Of a stretch of 47,874 nt of DNA, positions 15,163-23,564 are shown in pieces. Origin of the DNA: a virus. The translations under genes and the position numbers were made by a program. The stretch's first letter is position 1. Every line of letters begins with the position of its first letter. The DNA is taken from IMG/VR virus record IMGVR_UViG_3300017771_000017, positions 1 to 47,874 of that record; one strand, written 5' to 3'. The notes beneath the pieces are model-generated. The model had not been told where the DNA came from. It made no database searches and saw only the letters and a program-made list of their open reading frames with translations.

Positions 15163-16014
15163 ATGGGATTTACAAATATGGAGATTAAAAGACCCTTTCT
15201 TTTAACAGGAAAGACCGGAACAGGAAAAACAACAAAGGCTAAAGAACTACTACCTAACGCTCCTATTTATTATGCTAATGAAATGGCAATAAAAGATTTG
15301 GGCTCATTATCAAAAGACAATGGCATTATAATAGAAGACATACATCTCAACCCAAAGAAAGATGAAATACTCAATGTCCTTAGAAAATATAAAGGGCAGA
15401 TTATTATTACATCAATAAATGAAAAAAGTGTACCAAAAGAAATAAAGTCAATGTGCCAAATAAAAAGAGCAGGTTCTTTTAAGTATTTATTAGAGGAAAT
15501 TAAAGAATTAGCACCTCATTCAATTGAGCCACTATCTCTTGAACAAGACACATATTCTTTAGTTTCTTTGTATCTAAAAGAAACAGATAGAGATTTAGTA
15601 GCAAAAATATTGAAACACAACAAACCGTCTGATACTCAAATAGTTTCTTGGCTTGTAGAAAACATACACCCAAACAAATTATTATTTGTAGATGGAGTAG
15701 TAAAAAGAAAATGGCCTCAAGACTATTTTTATGAAATGCTTGCGTATAACCACGCCGGAAAACATTTAGGGCAAGTTAAAATGCCTAAGCGTGGGAAATA
15801 TTCGCAAAAGCCAAAGTTAATAAAAAGAGTTGGGATTAAAACAGGAGAAGAAAGATTACTTCATCAATTCAAAAAAGATGAAGAGTTTGTCGAGTATGCA
15901 AAATCTAAGTTAAATAACGGAGATTGTCGAATACTTGGACTTGGAGAGAAAAGAAGAAGAAGAAAGACTGACCCCGTAAAGGTTCAGCAAAAAACATTAG
16001 GTGATTACTTATGA
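15163..16014 (+). CDS. AAA+ ATPase with C-terminal PCNA-binding motif
   Basis: Has a P-loop GKTGTGKTT (about 15-23) and Walker B IIIEDIH near 56-62, then a helical C-terminal half (110-200) and a very basic stretch (EKRRRRKTD). The last residues, QQKTLGDYL, match the PIP box (Q-x-x-L-x-x-aromatic) that docks on sliding clamps. So this ATPase probably works with the clamp at 20166, either as a second clamp-loader-type subunit (RFC-L also ends in a PIP box) or as another replication factor. Start chosen at the ATG after AAGGTG (15151-15156). The overall size is about half of archaeal RFC-L. Confidence 0.75.
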   Translation: MGFTNMEIKRPFLLTGKTGTGKTTKAKELLPNAPIYYANEMAIKDLGSLSKDNGIIIEDIHLNPKKDEILNVLRKYKGQIIITSINEKSVPKEIKSMCQIKRAGSFKYLLEEIKELAPHSIEPLSLEQDTYSLVSLYLKETDRDLVAKILKHNKPSDTQIVSWLVENIHPNKLLFVDGVVKRKWPQDYFYEMLAYNHAGKHLGQVKMPKRGKYSQKPKLIKRVGIKTGEERLLHQFKKDEEFVEYAKSKLNNGDCRILGLGEKRRRRKTDPVKVQQKTLGDYL

Positions 16015-16310
16015 GTAGAAATAAAAATAATAAAGAAAGAATAAAGAAAATTTTGATGGATGGCCCCCACACAACAGGGGAAATTCTTAATAGATTAAAA
16101 ACAGATAAAACGACTAGAGGCACACAAAAGATAATTAAAAATGGAAAGATAGTAGGTTATAAGAAAGTAAAAAGAAGCAATCGAAGGATTGATACCCCTA
16201 CAATGAATCAACTAAATAATATAATGAGAAGTGTTGCTAAGAAAGATGGGTTTTGTCTATCAACTAGGCAAGTAATTTGGGCTTCTAAAGAAAGCGAAGT
16301 GGTAGCATGA
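16011..16310 (+). CDS. Small winged-helix-like protein, 99 aa
   Basis: Basic protein with RIKKILMDGPHTTGEILNRLK (about 8-30), the typical start of a winged helix ('i...L..gp.tt.eI...l'), and a second helix pair in the C-terminal half (TMNQLNNIMRSVAKKDGF). Probably DNA-binding. It begins in an ATGA overlap with the AAA+ gene and ends in one with the membrane protein gene. Confidence 0.55.
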   Translation: MSRNKNNKERIKKILMDGPHTTGEILNRLKTDKTTRGTQKIIKNGKIVGYKKVKRSNRRIDTPTMNQLNNIMRSVAKKDGFCLSTRQVIWASKESEVVA

Positions 16311-16723
16311 ATGACGAATACATAAAAATTAGAAGGATTTCATTAGGGCTATTTTTTGCAGCAAACATTTGGATTATGTTTTCATATTTTATGATTTATG
16401 ATGATGGTTTGAGAGTAGATTGTTGGACAAGCAATAGTAGCGGTAATACTTACTGTGATTCCGAACAAAGAAACTTTCCCGAACTCTTTTTATTACCTTT
16501 AATATATACAGTGGCTTTTCCTCTTGTTTATTGGATATTCTTTTATCCATTGAAGTTCATTCAAGACTATACTAATCTTTTGAAGAACAGCAAAGAACAA
16601 GAGATTCGGTATTTACCCATGCCGAATTTACCAATTGAAAAGGTAAATGAAACCACACAAGAAACTCCAAACATTGTAATCAAGAACATCAATGTAAAGG
16701 ATGGAGTAATTACGGAGGAATAA
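16307..16723 (+). CDS. Membrane protein with two transmembrane segments, 138 aa
   Basis: Two hydrophobic segments (about 12-30, ISLGLFFAANIWIMFSYFM; and about 60-80, LFLLPLIYTVAFPLVYWIFF) flank a loop of some 30 residues with two Cys (CWTSNSSGNTYC), probably disulfide-linked outside the cell. The hydrophilic C-terminus ends in NIVIKNINVKDGVITEE; many membrane proteins of Marine Group II archaea end in a similar 'nItynIqDSv' stretch, which hints at a host origin. That likeness is from memory and unsearched. Located, oddly, between replication genes. Confidence 0.65.
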   Translation: MNDEYIKIRRISLGLFFAANIWIMFSYFMIYDDGLRVDCWTSNSSGNTYCDSEQRNFPELFLLPLIYTVAFPLVYWIFFYPLKFIQDYTNLLKNSKEQEIRYLPMPNLPIEKVNETTQETPNIVIKNINVKDGVITEE

Positions 16724-16725
16724 AT

Positions 16726-17640
16726 ATGTTATGGACAGAAAAATATAGACCAAATAAAATAGGAGATATAGTAGGGCAAGAGCATTTTGTTATGGATGCT
16801 TCTACATGGATTGAAGAAGGTAATATGCCAAATGTATTGCTATTTGGAAATGCAGGTACAGGTAAAACTGCGGCAGGTGTTTCTTTAGCAAAGAATATAT
16901 TAGGTGATAGTTTTAACGATAACTTTGTAGAGATAAATGCTTCGGATGATAGACGACTTGAAGTAGTTAGAACTACTATTAAGAATATTGCTCAAAGTGG
17001 AACTATAGGTGATGTTCCGTTTAGAATTATATTGCTTGATGAAATGGGCGGCATGACTAATGATGCACAATCGGCTCTAAAAAGAATCATTGAGAGATAT
17101 GCTAATAATGTTCGTTTTATTATTACTTGTAATGATAGAAGTAGAATTATTCATCCACTTCAAAGTAGGTGTGCTAATTATCATTTTAAGCCGCTTACTA
17201 ATGAGGTCATTTTAGAAGTAATCAAATCAATACTTCAAAAAGAGCAAGTAAATGTATTTGCAGAAGATGAATTAGCAACATTGATATATGAGGTGGATGG
17301 TGACTTGCGTAGGGCGATTACTGAAATACAGGCGGCCAAGTCCTCCGGTTTCTCATTATCGAAACAAATAGAATCATCTCATAAAGAATACAATGAAATA
17401 CTAATAGAAATTTTGAATAAAAATCCAAATAAAGCATTGATAGACCTTCATAAATTAGTTTATGAAGGTAGAAGCGTAAAGCAAATCTGTTTAGGTTTGC
17501 ATAATGCTATTATTGCTTCAATTGGCTTGGATAACACGACCAAGTATAAACTGTTAAGAACAGTAGGGGAAAGCGAATATCGTTCAACAACCATGACCCC
17601 TAAAGTGTTAATATCATGGATGGTTGGACAATTAATATGA
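16726..17640 (+). CDS. rfcS: Replication factor C small subunit (clamp loader)
   Basis: Loads the sliding clamp using ATP. Starts with the RFC box LWTEKYRP, then P-loop GNAGTGKT (about 42-49), NASDDR, Walker B ILLDEMGGM, sensor ITCNDRSRI and the arginine-finger SRC motif in LQSRCANYHF, followed by domain II and a helical collar domain. Walker B reads DEMG, not the usual DEAD/DEAE. At 304 residues it is a normal RFC-S length (about 320). Good GGAGG upstream (16714-16718). Near the putative RPA, RecA-like ATPase and clamp genes. Confidence 0.93.
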   Translation: MLWTEKYRPNKIGDIVGQEHFVMDASTWIEEGNMPNVLLFGNAGTGKTAAGVSLAKNILGDSFNDNFVEINASDDRRLEVVRTTIKNIAQSGTIGDVPFRIILLDEMGGMTNDAQSALKRIIERYANNVRFIITCNDRSRIIHPLQSRCANYHFKPLTNEVILEVIKSILQKEQVNVFAEDELATLIYEVDGDLRRAITEIQAAKSSGFSLSKQIESSHKEYNEILIEILNKNPNKALIDLHKLVYEGRSVKQICLGLHNAIIASIGLDNTTKYKLLRTVGESEYRSTTMTPKVLISWMVGQLI

Positions 17641-17656
17641 AAAAGGAAGTGAAAAT

Positions 17657-18877
17657 ATGGTAAGCGAAATTATGCAAACTGAATTGAAAAGAAGCGCACA
17701 ATACCTGAATATGACGGTAGAGGAAGCAACAGAAAAATATAAGGCAATTTGTTCCGAGAACAATATTGAAGCCAATGATGAACTAGGAGTTGGTCTTTGG
17801 CGAAACTTTGCGGCACAAGTAAAGCGTCGAGAAAAGCAAGGAGAAACAGCAAATACTGGTAGTAATTCTTTAACAAAACAATGTTTTGGTTTCTTTGTTG
17901 CTTTAGAAGCACCAAGAGATATGATGTCTTGGAATCGAAATAAGGCTAAAGAAGAATATAACCGTGATTCGGATAATGCTTTGAATGAAGGCCATGTGGC
18001 AATTGCTACACAAAACGCTTTAGGTAAGTGGATGATTAGCCGATATCATAATGGTGAATATCAAGAGAGAATGGTTTCTAAAATACCTGAAGGTGCAGAA
18101 GAAATGTCCGATGGTGTAATGGCTATTCCTTTGGATAATACTAAAACATACATGAATGGTGGAGAAAACAGAAACTATGGAAAGCCTTTGCCTTTGGAGC
18201 AAATGCGAAGAAGTGGTGTTTTCTATGGAAGTGTTGATGGGGCAGAAATGAAACCTTATCAGTTCTCTTACAAGAATCAAGGTGGAGTAGAATTTACTCC
18301 CGATTGTTTTGACTTTGTACATTTTGTTGGTATTCCTTCCGAAGATGGAAATAACATCTATGGAATGACAATGACAACAAAACAAAGTCTTATTCGTAAT
18401 GCTGACTTAGACCCAGAAAATTCTGATTATAGAGATATGGGAGATGTTGATTGGCTTAATGTTCTAAACGAAAACTTTGAAAGTCATATGGTAGAATTGG
18501 TAGAAATTGATAGAGCGCATATTACTCGACAAACTCTTCCTGCAAAGGATAGATTTGTTGTTACAAGCGGTACTGTTTGTAATATGAATATGATGCCAAC
18601 ATCTAATGGAAATCGCATTCTTAACATTACTGACCTAAATGCCGAGTTTGATTATGATAATGAGTCTAACATGACAACATGCTGGATTCCCGAACATATC
18701 AGCATTGACTTTGGAATAGGTTCAACAATTGTTGTTATTGGTCGAACTTCTCAACGATTGATTGATGGAGTTGCAGACCCAGTTACTATCAATGTTTCAT
18801 CAGTGTTAGTTACAGATAAAAGGGGCTCTCCGGTTGAAGTAGATGCTCCGGTAGAAGAATCATACGATTGGTTCTGA
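17657..18877 (+). CDS. Putative RPA/SSB-like single-stranded DNA-binding protein
   Basis: Position between clamp loader and clamp genes suggests a replication role. Residues 1-50 are a helical segment (LNMTVEEATEKYKAICSENNIE) like the helical part that precedes OB folds in archaeal RPA. The remainder is strand-rich with many aromatics (CFGFFVALEAPRDMMSW, DFVHFVGIP, DRFVVTSGTVCNMN, TIVVIGRTSQ, INVSSVLVTDK), consistent with two OB folds near 70-250 and 295-390. The tail PVEESYDWF is acidic and ends in aromatics, like the protein-binding tail of SSBs. No family match is certain. GGAAGTG upstream of ATG. Confidence 0.55.
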   Translation: MVSEIMQTELKRSAQYLNMTVEEATEKYKAICSENNIEANDELGVGLWRNFAAQVKRREKQGETANTGSNSLTKQCFGFFVALEAPRDMMSWNRNKAKEEYNRDSDNALNEGHVAIATQNALGKWMISRYHNGEYQERMVSKIPEGAEEMSDGVMAIPLDNTKTYMNGGENRNYGKPLPLEQMRRSGVFYGSVDGAEMKPYQFSYKNQGGVEFTPDCFDFVHFVGIPSEDGNNIYGMTMTTKQSLIRNADLDPENSDYRDMGDVDWLNVLNENFESHMVELVEIDRAHITRQTLPAKDRFVVTSGTVCNMNMMPTSNGNRILNITDLNAEFDYDNESNMTTCWIPEHISIDFGIGSTIVVIGRTSQRLIDGVADPVTINVSSVLVTDKRGSPVEVDAPVEESYDWF

Positions 18878-18963
18878 TATTAAATTAAAGTTCGTGTGTA
18901 GTCTTACTCCAATGAATGTAGGCCATTTGGGTGCAAAGCCCATCCTTAAAGGAGGAAAAATAA
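18878..18963 (+). promoter_or_regulatory. Intergenic leader, possible promoter
   Basis: One of few real gaps in the rightward block (86 bases). It opens with an AT-rich TATTAAATTAAAG that could be a TATA box, then a stretch with a weak TGGG...CCCA hairpin (about 18929-18943), and a strong AAAGGAGG before the next ATG. It could start a new transcript for the clamp and polymerase genes. Evidence is weak. Confidence 0.3.
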
Positions 18964-19230
18964 ATGAATGATATTATAGAAGAAAGATTCATTCTTAAGG
19001 GAGAAAGTTATATTGCCGATTTAGAAAAGGTAGATTTTCTCACTTGGAATGAAAACGATAAAATAGCGGAAACCTACTTTGTAAAGTTTCATATGGGACA
19101 AAAAGAAGTAAGGTATATTTGCTCAAGTAAAAAAGAATTACTGAACATTATTAAAGCATGGTGTTCTGTCAAAGGTAAAAATATAGATATAAATGAAAAT
19201 AACATAGGTGATTGGCTTGCTAGGGACTAA
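18964..19230 (+). CDS. Hypothetical protein, 88 aa
   Basis: Preceded by a strong AAAGGAGG. Predicted strands in the first half (ERFILKGESYIADLEKVDFL, TYFVKFHMGQKEVRYICSS) and a helix in KKELLNIIKAWCSVKG. No family recognised. Its last 14 bases overlap the RecA-like ATPase gene. Confidence 0.6.
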   Translation: MNDIIEERFILKGESYIADLEKVDFLTWNENDKIAETYFVKFHMGQKEVRYICSSKKELLNIIKAWCSVKGKNIDINENNIGDWLARD

Positions 19231-19981
19231 GAAAGAAAAAGTAAATTTTAAAGAATTGATGGCTCAAAAAAGAGCGCAACGAAAAGCACGAAAAGTTTTA
19301 GGTATTTGGGGAGAACCCAAGACCGGAAAAACCGGAATTGCATTAGACTTCCCCGATAAGAATATTTATGTTCTTGATTGGGATAGAGGTGTTGAATCAA
19401 CATGGTTTGAACATCACGATGCAACCGACCGAATTAATGTGTATTGTCCTATTGTAATGCGAAAGGATAACATTTTGGATATTGATAAGAGTGAACAAAA
19501 CTCTCTTGACTTCATTAACTTTGCTAAAGAACAAATGGAAGCGGGTGAAGACATTGTATTCGTTATGGATGGTGTTGATACTTGGCTTGACAGTTGTATT
19601 CTAAAGGTTAATCCTAATCCAAGAGTAGTTACAAAGATTATGCCATTTCAGTATGGTAATAGAAACAAGACTTTCTATTTCCTATTGGAAGTAATTTATC
19701 AATTAAATTGTGATGTAATTTATATTACTCATGAAACTGAAAAGTATATTGATAATTCACCTGTTGGTGTTCAACCTGCTTGGAAAGATTGGGGCGGAAA
19801 ACTAGAACAAGAGATTTACTGCTCAAAGAAGAAGGTAAAGAATGAATTACATTTCTTTGCTGAATTGATTGGTTCAAGAACTAACGGTAACTTGGTTGGA
19901 AAGAAATGGACTGTGCGTGAAGGAACTCCCCCTAATATTCAATGGAATGGTATTCCTGAATTAAGGGAGGGAAAGATTTGA
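19217..19981 (+). CDS. RecA-superfamily ATPase (Sak4-like)
   Basis: The P-loop GEPKTGKTG (about 33-41), a following YVLDWDRGVE like the 'lldtE.g' strand of Sak4/RadA-type phage ATPases, Walker B IVFVMDGVDTW and IYITHETE mark a single-domain RecA-like ATPase of the annealing/recombination type. It lacks the N- and C-terminal domains of RadA. I choose TTG at 19217 because AGGTG lies 6 bases before it; a GTG at 19208 would put that motif inside the start. Neighbouring the putative RPA and the clamp, it fits recombination-dependent replication or repair. Confidence 0.75.
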   Translation: MLGTKKEKVNFKELMAQKRAQRKARKVLGIWGEPKTGKTGIALDFPDKNIYVLDWDRGVESTWFEHHDATDRINVYCPIVMRKDNILDIDKSEQNSLDFINFAKEQMEAGEDIVFVMDGVDTWLDSCILKVNPNPRVVTKIMPFQYGNRNKTFYFLLEVIYQLNCDVIYITHETEKYIDNSPVGVQPAWKDWGGKLEQEIYCSKKKVKNELHFFAELIGSRTNGNLVGKKWTVREGTPPNIQWNGIPELREGKI

Positions 19982-20169
19982 ACCCAATGTGGAAACAACA
20001 AGTCGGTAAAAGTTTTGTAATAGCGTCTAAAGTAGGAGAAGTTTTTTCAAGGAGAAAACTACAACTAACTGACTATATTTCTCCTAATTTTTTCTTTGTT
20101 GATAAAATAGAAGGAATTACAATAATAATTAAAAATAACAACATAATGCAAATGGAAGAGATAAAATGA
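19978..20169 (+). CDS. Hypothetical protein, 63 aa
   Basis: Starts at TTG (19978) in a TTGA overlap, with GGGAGG 7 bases before it; an in-frame ATG at 19987 is the alternative. Short, basic in the first half, strand-like in the second (FFFVDKIEGITIIIKNN). Ends in ATGA overlap with the clamp gene. Function unknown. Confidence 0.5.
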   Translation: MNPMWKQQVGKSFVIASKVGEVFSRRKLQLTDYISPNFFFVDKIEGITIIIKNNNIMQMEEIK

Positions 20170-20933
20170 AATTCGTAGTAAATAATAAACAAATGGAGAA
20201 AGCACTTTCGGACATACAAGGTAAAGGAAAGTATCTAGGTAATGGTGGGCTAAGTTCATCAAAAATGGGAACATACTTCTATATGACATTAACAGACAAT
20301 GTACTGGAAATATGGAACGGAGATATGACATTTGGATTAAACATTACAGTTGAAGTAACTGGAATAAGAAACGGTGCTTTTATTGGCGATGCCGCATTAA
20401 TTATACCTTATCTCAAAAAGTTTGGTGAAGATGTATTGTTTGATGTTGGTGACTTTTTGAAACTTACTTCGGGTAATAGAAAGGCTTCTTTGCCAATGGT
20501 AGTTAATCATCCAAATATGGAATCTATTTCCCGTATTAGGGAAATGGTGAAGCACATATCCTATGAAGAAGAATTAGATAAACTTTGGTCTTTTGGAGCG
20601 CATAATTTTGAAGGTGCATTTAAACTGAGTAGTGAAACATTTAAAGAAGCATTAGGGCTTTGTGAATTAGTGAAGAGTGGTGTTTATAAATTAAATTATC
20701 TTGGTGGTAATGTAACCTTTTCAAGTAGAACAACTGCTTCAAATCAATATGAACAAACAATTCAATTAGCATTAGCGATGGGAGAAGATGCAACCCTTGA
20801 GTATTCGGGGCCTTTGCACAATTTCTTTGATAAAGAACAAATCTTAAACTTTTATATTAAGGATGAATTTCCTTTACTTATTGTAGCAAACGATAGAAAA
20901 ATATTGAAAGCCCCGTATTCGGGTGGTAATTAA
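20166..20933 (+). CDS. pcn: Putative sliding clamp (PCNA/beta-clamp family)
   Basis: A 255-residue protein, the length of PCNA, lying between clamp-loader partners and polymerase. Domain pattern: LNITVEVTGIRNGAFIGDAALIIPYLKKFGEDVLFDVGDFLKLTSGNRKASLPM follows the clamp order of a strand, the helix that holds 'L...lk', and the strands 'v.f...d..l.l..g..k..l'. The C-terminus FPLLIVANDRKILKAP matches the last clamp strands before the 'LAP' end. Two such domains can be traced. Direct sequence likeness is weak, so the family is inferred from pattern and context. Two other proteins here carry PIP-box tails that would bind it. Confidence 0.65.
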   Translation: MKFVVNNKQMEKALSDIQGKGKYLGNGGLSSSKMGTYFYMTLTDNVLEIWNGDMTFGLNITVEVTGIRNGAFIGDAALIIPYLKKFGEDVLFDVGDFLKLTSGNRKASLPMVVNHPNMESISRIREMVKHISYEEELDKLWSFGAHNFEGAFKLSSETFKEALGLCELVKSGVYKLNYLGGNVTFSSRTTASNQYEQTIQLALAMGEDATLEYSGPLHNFFDKEQILNFYIKDEFPLLIVANDRKILKAPYSGGN

Positions 20934-20934
20934 A

Positions 20935-22572
20935 ATGATAATTAGTAAATGTATAGATGATAAACATATTTATTCTGCATGGAGAGAAAACGGAGAGCGT
21001 AAGTTTAACTTAGAAGCGTTTGACCCTTATTTCTTTATTGAAGATAGTGAGTTTGAACATGAGAAATATTCTGCTAGTAAGCATATTACTAGGCCCTTTA
21101 AATATGAAAAGGGTGATTGGGTTTCTTTAAAAGGAAAGCCATTGAAAAAAGTAATAGTAGAAAAAGCCAGTGATATTTACAAGGCTCGTAAAATGTGGAA
21201 TACTACTTATGAAGCAGATGTACCTTTTGGCTTTCGATATGCCATTGATAAGGTAGATAACATGCCGGAATATAAACTGCGTAAATGGTACTGGGATATG
21301 GAATGGCAACAAGGTGGAGAACATCATGATAAGATTACTACTATTGTAATGTATGATAATTATGATAAAGAGTATTATCAGTGGGCTTGGTTTCCTAATT
21401 ATGAAGGAGAAGAGTATTTACACTTTGATAATGAAAAAGAAATGATTGAATCCTTTATTCGAGTTATGGTAGATAAAGACCCTGATATGTTAATAGCATG
21501 GTTTGGATTGAAATTCGATTTGCCTAAATTGCTTGAAAGGTGTTGTGCATTGGACATCAACCCTATGCTTATGTCTCCAATTAACCGAATAGAAGGCGTT
21601 AAGAAAGCCGGAAATGGGTTTGTTTTCAGTAAGGGTGAAAGTGGATTCTCGCCCATACAACAACCATTAGGGGGCCGCATAACCCTCAATTTAGACCTAG
21701 CCTTTGAGAGACAGTGGAATGATTCACAAAGAGGAACATTACCCTCAATGAGTCTTGAATATGTTTCTCAAACATTATTCGGTGAAGGCAAATCAAAGGA
21801 AACTATTTTTGAAGACCCCAATGAATTTTATCGTAGGGGTTGGCTTGAAGATACAGAAGCATATTTAAAATATGCTATAATAGATGTTGAATTACTTGTA
21901 AGAATAGATGAAACAAACTTCTGTAGTGAGGCTATTATTGCTTTACAAAGATTGCTCAAAGCACCGTTTGAAGCGTGTTTTTATGCAAGCCATATGGGTT
22001 CTATTTACTTTATGCGTAATGCAGATTGGATTTGTAAGACTGGAAGTAAAGTCGATAAAAGAGAAGAATATGAAGGTGCTATGATATACGACCCTCTTAG
22101 TGAAGGTACAAATGGATTACATCTTAATGTAGCGGCTTTTGATTTTGCCGGATTGTACCCATCAATGATGATTGCTAGAAATATTTCTTGGGAAACTAAA
22201 AGTGAAGAACAGACTGAATTTGCAGTTAATATTGCAACTCCAAGAGACTTTAGCCCTGTAGAAAGAAAGCACATGTTGTATTATAAAACAGATAAATTAG
22301 GACTATTGCCGAGAGCAGTTCTTGAATTGAAAGAGTTGCGAAATGAATATAAGCGTCTTATGCGAGATGCAAGAGAAAGCGGGGATGATTTAGAAGCAGT
22401 TAAGTGGCATAATAATCAAATGGCTGTAAAGCGTTTAATGGCATCTTTTTATGGCATTGTTGCATTTCAAGGGTTTGGTTGGGCCGATGTTAATTTGGCC
22501 GCAAGCATTACTGCGAGTGCAAGAGAAGCAATTAGATTAGCGGCGTTTAAGGCAAAGGAGATGAAAGTATGA
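20935..22572 (+). CDS. polB: DNA polymerase family B, N-terminal fragment (exonuclease, motifs A and B)
   Basis: Replicative polymerase, first part of a split gene. It has the exonuclease motifs (D-x-E in WYWDMEW, about 121-123; FDLP in WFGLKFDLP; YAIID) and polymerase motifs A (DFAGLYPSMM) and B (KRLMASFYG). The chain stops right after LAASITASAREAIRLAAFKAKEMKV, where intact enzymes continue into motif C. The missing part is the gene at 24521. The last nine sense bases, ATGAAAGTA, are repeated as the first nine of that gene; joining them would give one frame of about 836 residues, a usual PolB length. Start at ATG 20935 after GGTGG, not the GTG at 20923. Confidence 0.92.
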   Translation: MIISKCIDDKHIYSAWRENGERKFNLEAFDPYFFIEDSEFEHEKYSASKHITRPFKYEKGDWVSLKGKPLKKVIVEKASDIYKARKMWNTTYEADVPFGFRYAIDKVDNMPEYKLRKWYWDMEWQQGGEHHDKITTIVMYDNYDKEYYQWAWFPNYEGEEYLHFDNEKEMIESFIRVMVDKDPDMLIAWFGLKFDLPKLLERCCALDINPMLMSPINRIEGVKKAGNGFVFSKGESGFSPIQQPLGGRITLNLDLAFERQWNDSQRGTLPSMSLEYVSQTLFGEGKSKETIFEDPNEFYRRGWLEDTEAYLKYAIIDVELLVRIDETNFCSEAIIALQRLLKAPFEACFYASHMGSIYFMRNADWICKTGSKVDKREEYEGAMIYDPLSEGTNGLHLNVAAFDFAGLYPSMMIARNISWETKSEEQTEFAVNIATPRDFSPVERKHMLYYKTDKLGLLPRAVLELKELRNEYKRLMRDARESGDDLEAVKWHNNQMAVKRLMASFYGIVAFQGFGWADVNLAASITASAREAIRLAAFKAKEMKV

Positions 22573-22718
22573 GAACTAATATTCTTAACGGAGGTTGGTC
22601 GCTAAATCCTCCTAATCCAAAATTTAGATGTTGGAAATGTGATAAATATAAAGTATCAAAGAAAATGAATAAATTGGGTAATTATTGCTTACAGTGCTAT
22701 AAGGAGATGAAAATATGA
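22569..22718 (+). CDS. Small zinc-ribbon protein, 49 aa
   Basis: Starts in ATGA overlap with the first polymerase fragment. Contains CWKC (residues 21-24) and CLQC (40-43), a zinc ribbon, and ends KEMKI, whose codons form the ribosome binding site of the next gene. Similar short ribbons often accompany homing endonucleases or act alone. Function unknown. Confidence 0.6.
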   Translation: MRTNILNGGWSLNPPNPKFRCWKCDKYKVSKKMNKLGNYCLQCYKEMKI

Positions 22719-22852
22719 AATATGTTACCCAAACAGTTCTTGATGAAGAATACTATAAACTTTCTAAAGTAATCAAGAAAAACCTAGACCCCCTTTCTAA
22801 AGACGAATTAATTTATTTACTAATTAGGTATTTGATAGAGGTGAAAGTATGA
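22715..22852 (+). CDS. Small hypothetical protein, 45 aa
   Basis: ATGA overlaps on both sides. Predicted two helices (LDEEYYKLSKVIKKNL and SKDELIYLLIRYLIEV). No family recognised. Confidence 0.5.
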   Translation: MKYVTQTVLDEEYYKLSKVIKKNLDPLSKDELIYLLIRYLIEVKV

Positions 22853-22944
22853 AATGTAAAAAACCAATAAAACACAACCCTCAATTTGAAGGAAAGATTA
22901 ACTGCAAACAATGTGAAAGAGAAGCAAAGGAGATGAAAGTATGA
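22849..22944 (+). CDS. Small Cys-containing protein, 31 aa
   Basis: ATGA overlaps on both sides. Contains a lone Cys at residue 3 and CKQC near the end, then KEMKV, the repeated tail. Could be a degraded zinc ribbon related to the 49-residue protein two genes upstream, made by the same duplication. Confidence 0.45.
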   Translation: MKCKKPIKHNPQFEGKINCKQCEREAKEMKV

Positions 22945-23564
22945 GTTGCGTATATTTTATTAGACATAAGACTACTAAACCTATTAAGATAGGTTATACC
23001 GAAAAAGACACACCCTTAGATAGAATTGCTACTATGGAAACAGGTAGTCCTTTTGGAATTGAATTATTGGGCTTTATTGAAACAAATAATGCTAAAAAAC
23101 TAGAAGTAGAACTACATGAAAAATATGATTCTTTTAGAACAAAAGGTGAATGGTTTGATATTTCTGAAGAAGAGGTAAAATCTATTCTTAAAGAACATAG
23201 CACAATAAATATAAATTCTCTTCAAATACTTAGGGCTTTCTTAATTAAAGAAAGGTTAACTCCAAAAGAAGTGACTGACATAGTTAAATGGCATAAACAA
23301 TATTATAGCCACCCAATAGATGAAGAAGTTCTTAGTTCAAGAAAAGAGTCGTTTAGTTTGGCAGTTAGTAAGTTTTACAAGGAAAAACTTATTCCTAAAA
23401 ATGAACAGATTGCTACAAAAGTCATAGTGACTTGGCTTTGTAAAGAACTTAACTTAAGTCGTTCACAAGTTTATAAATATATGAAAGAGTATAGAAGTGA
23501 ATTTTTTATAAATAAGAAAAAGGGAAGAGCGTCTTTTTTGTTGCTTAAGGAGTTGAAAGAATGA
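22941..23564 (+). CDS. GIY-YIG-type (T5orf172/MUG113-like) endonuclease
   Basis: Residues 1-90 follow the pattern of this GIY-YIG subfamily: VYFIRHKTTKPIKIGYT, Arg in LDRIATMETGSP, LLGFIETNNAKKLEVELHEKY and RTKGEWFDIS. The rest (about 100-207) is basic and helical with a helix-turn-helix-like LCKELNLSRSQVYKYMKEY, suited to DNA recognition. Such proteins are often homing endonucleases. Lying inside the split polymerase gene, it is the likely cause of the split. An alternative is an ordinary viral nuclease or DNA-binding regulator. Confidence 0.75.
   Translation: MSCVYFIRHKTTKPIKIGYTEKDTPLDRIATMETGSPFGIELLGFIETNNAKKLEVELHEKYDSFRTKGEWFDISEEEVKSILKEHSTININSLQILRAFLIKERLTPKEVTDIVKWHKQYYSHPIDEEVLSSRKESFSLAVSKFYKEKLIPKNEQIATKVIVTWLCKELNLSRSQVYKYMKEYRSEFFINKKKGRASFLLLKELKE

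Larger units (their letters stand above)
22552..22945 (+). repeat. 22-bp direct repeat at polB break and before endonuclease gene
   Basis: The 22 bases at 22552-22573 recur exactly at 22924-22945 (core GCAAAGGAGATGAAAGTATG). Each copy ends one gene in ...KEMKV, supplies GGAG as ribosome binding site, and gives the ATGA start of the next gene. A related copy (AAGGAGATGAAAATATGA) lies at 22701-22718, and a shorter one (GAGGTGAAAGTATGA) at 22838-22852. The units look duplicated from the polymerase break point. Confidence 0.75.

Noticed and set aside
18878-18963. Riboswitch before the 18964 gene
   Set aside because: Only a short weak hairpin is visible and no known aptamer pattern; kept only as a possible promoter and leader.
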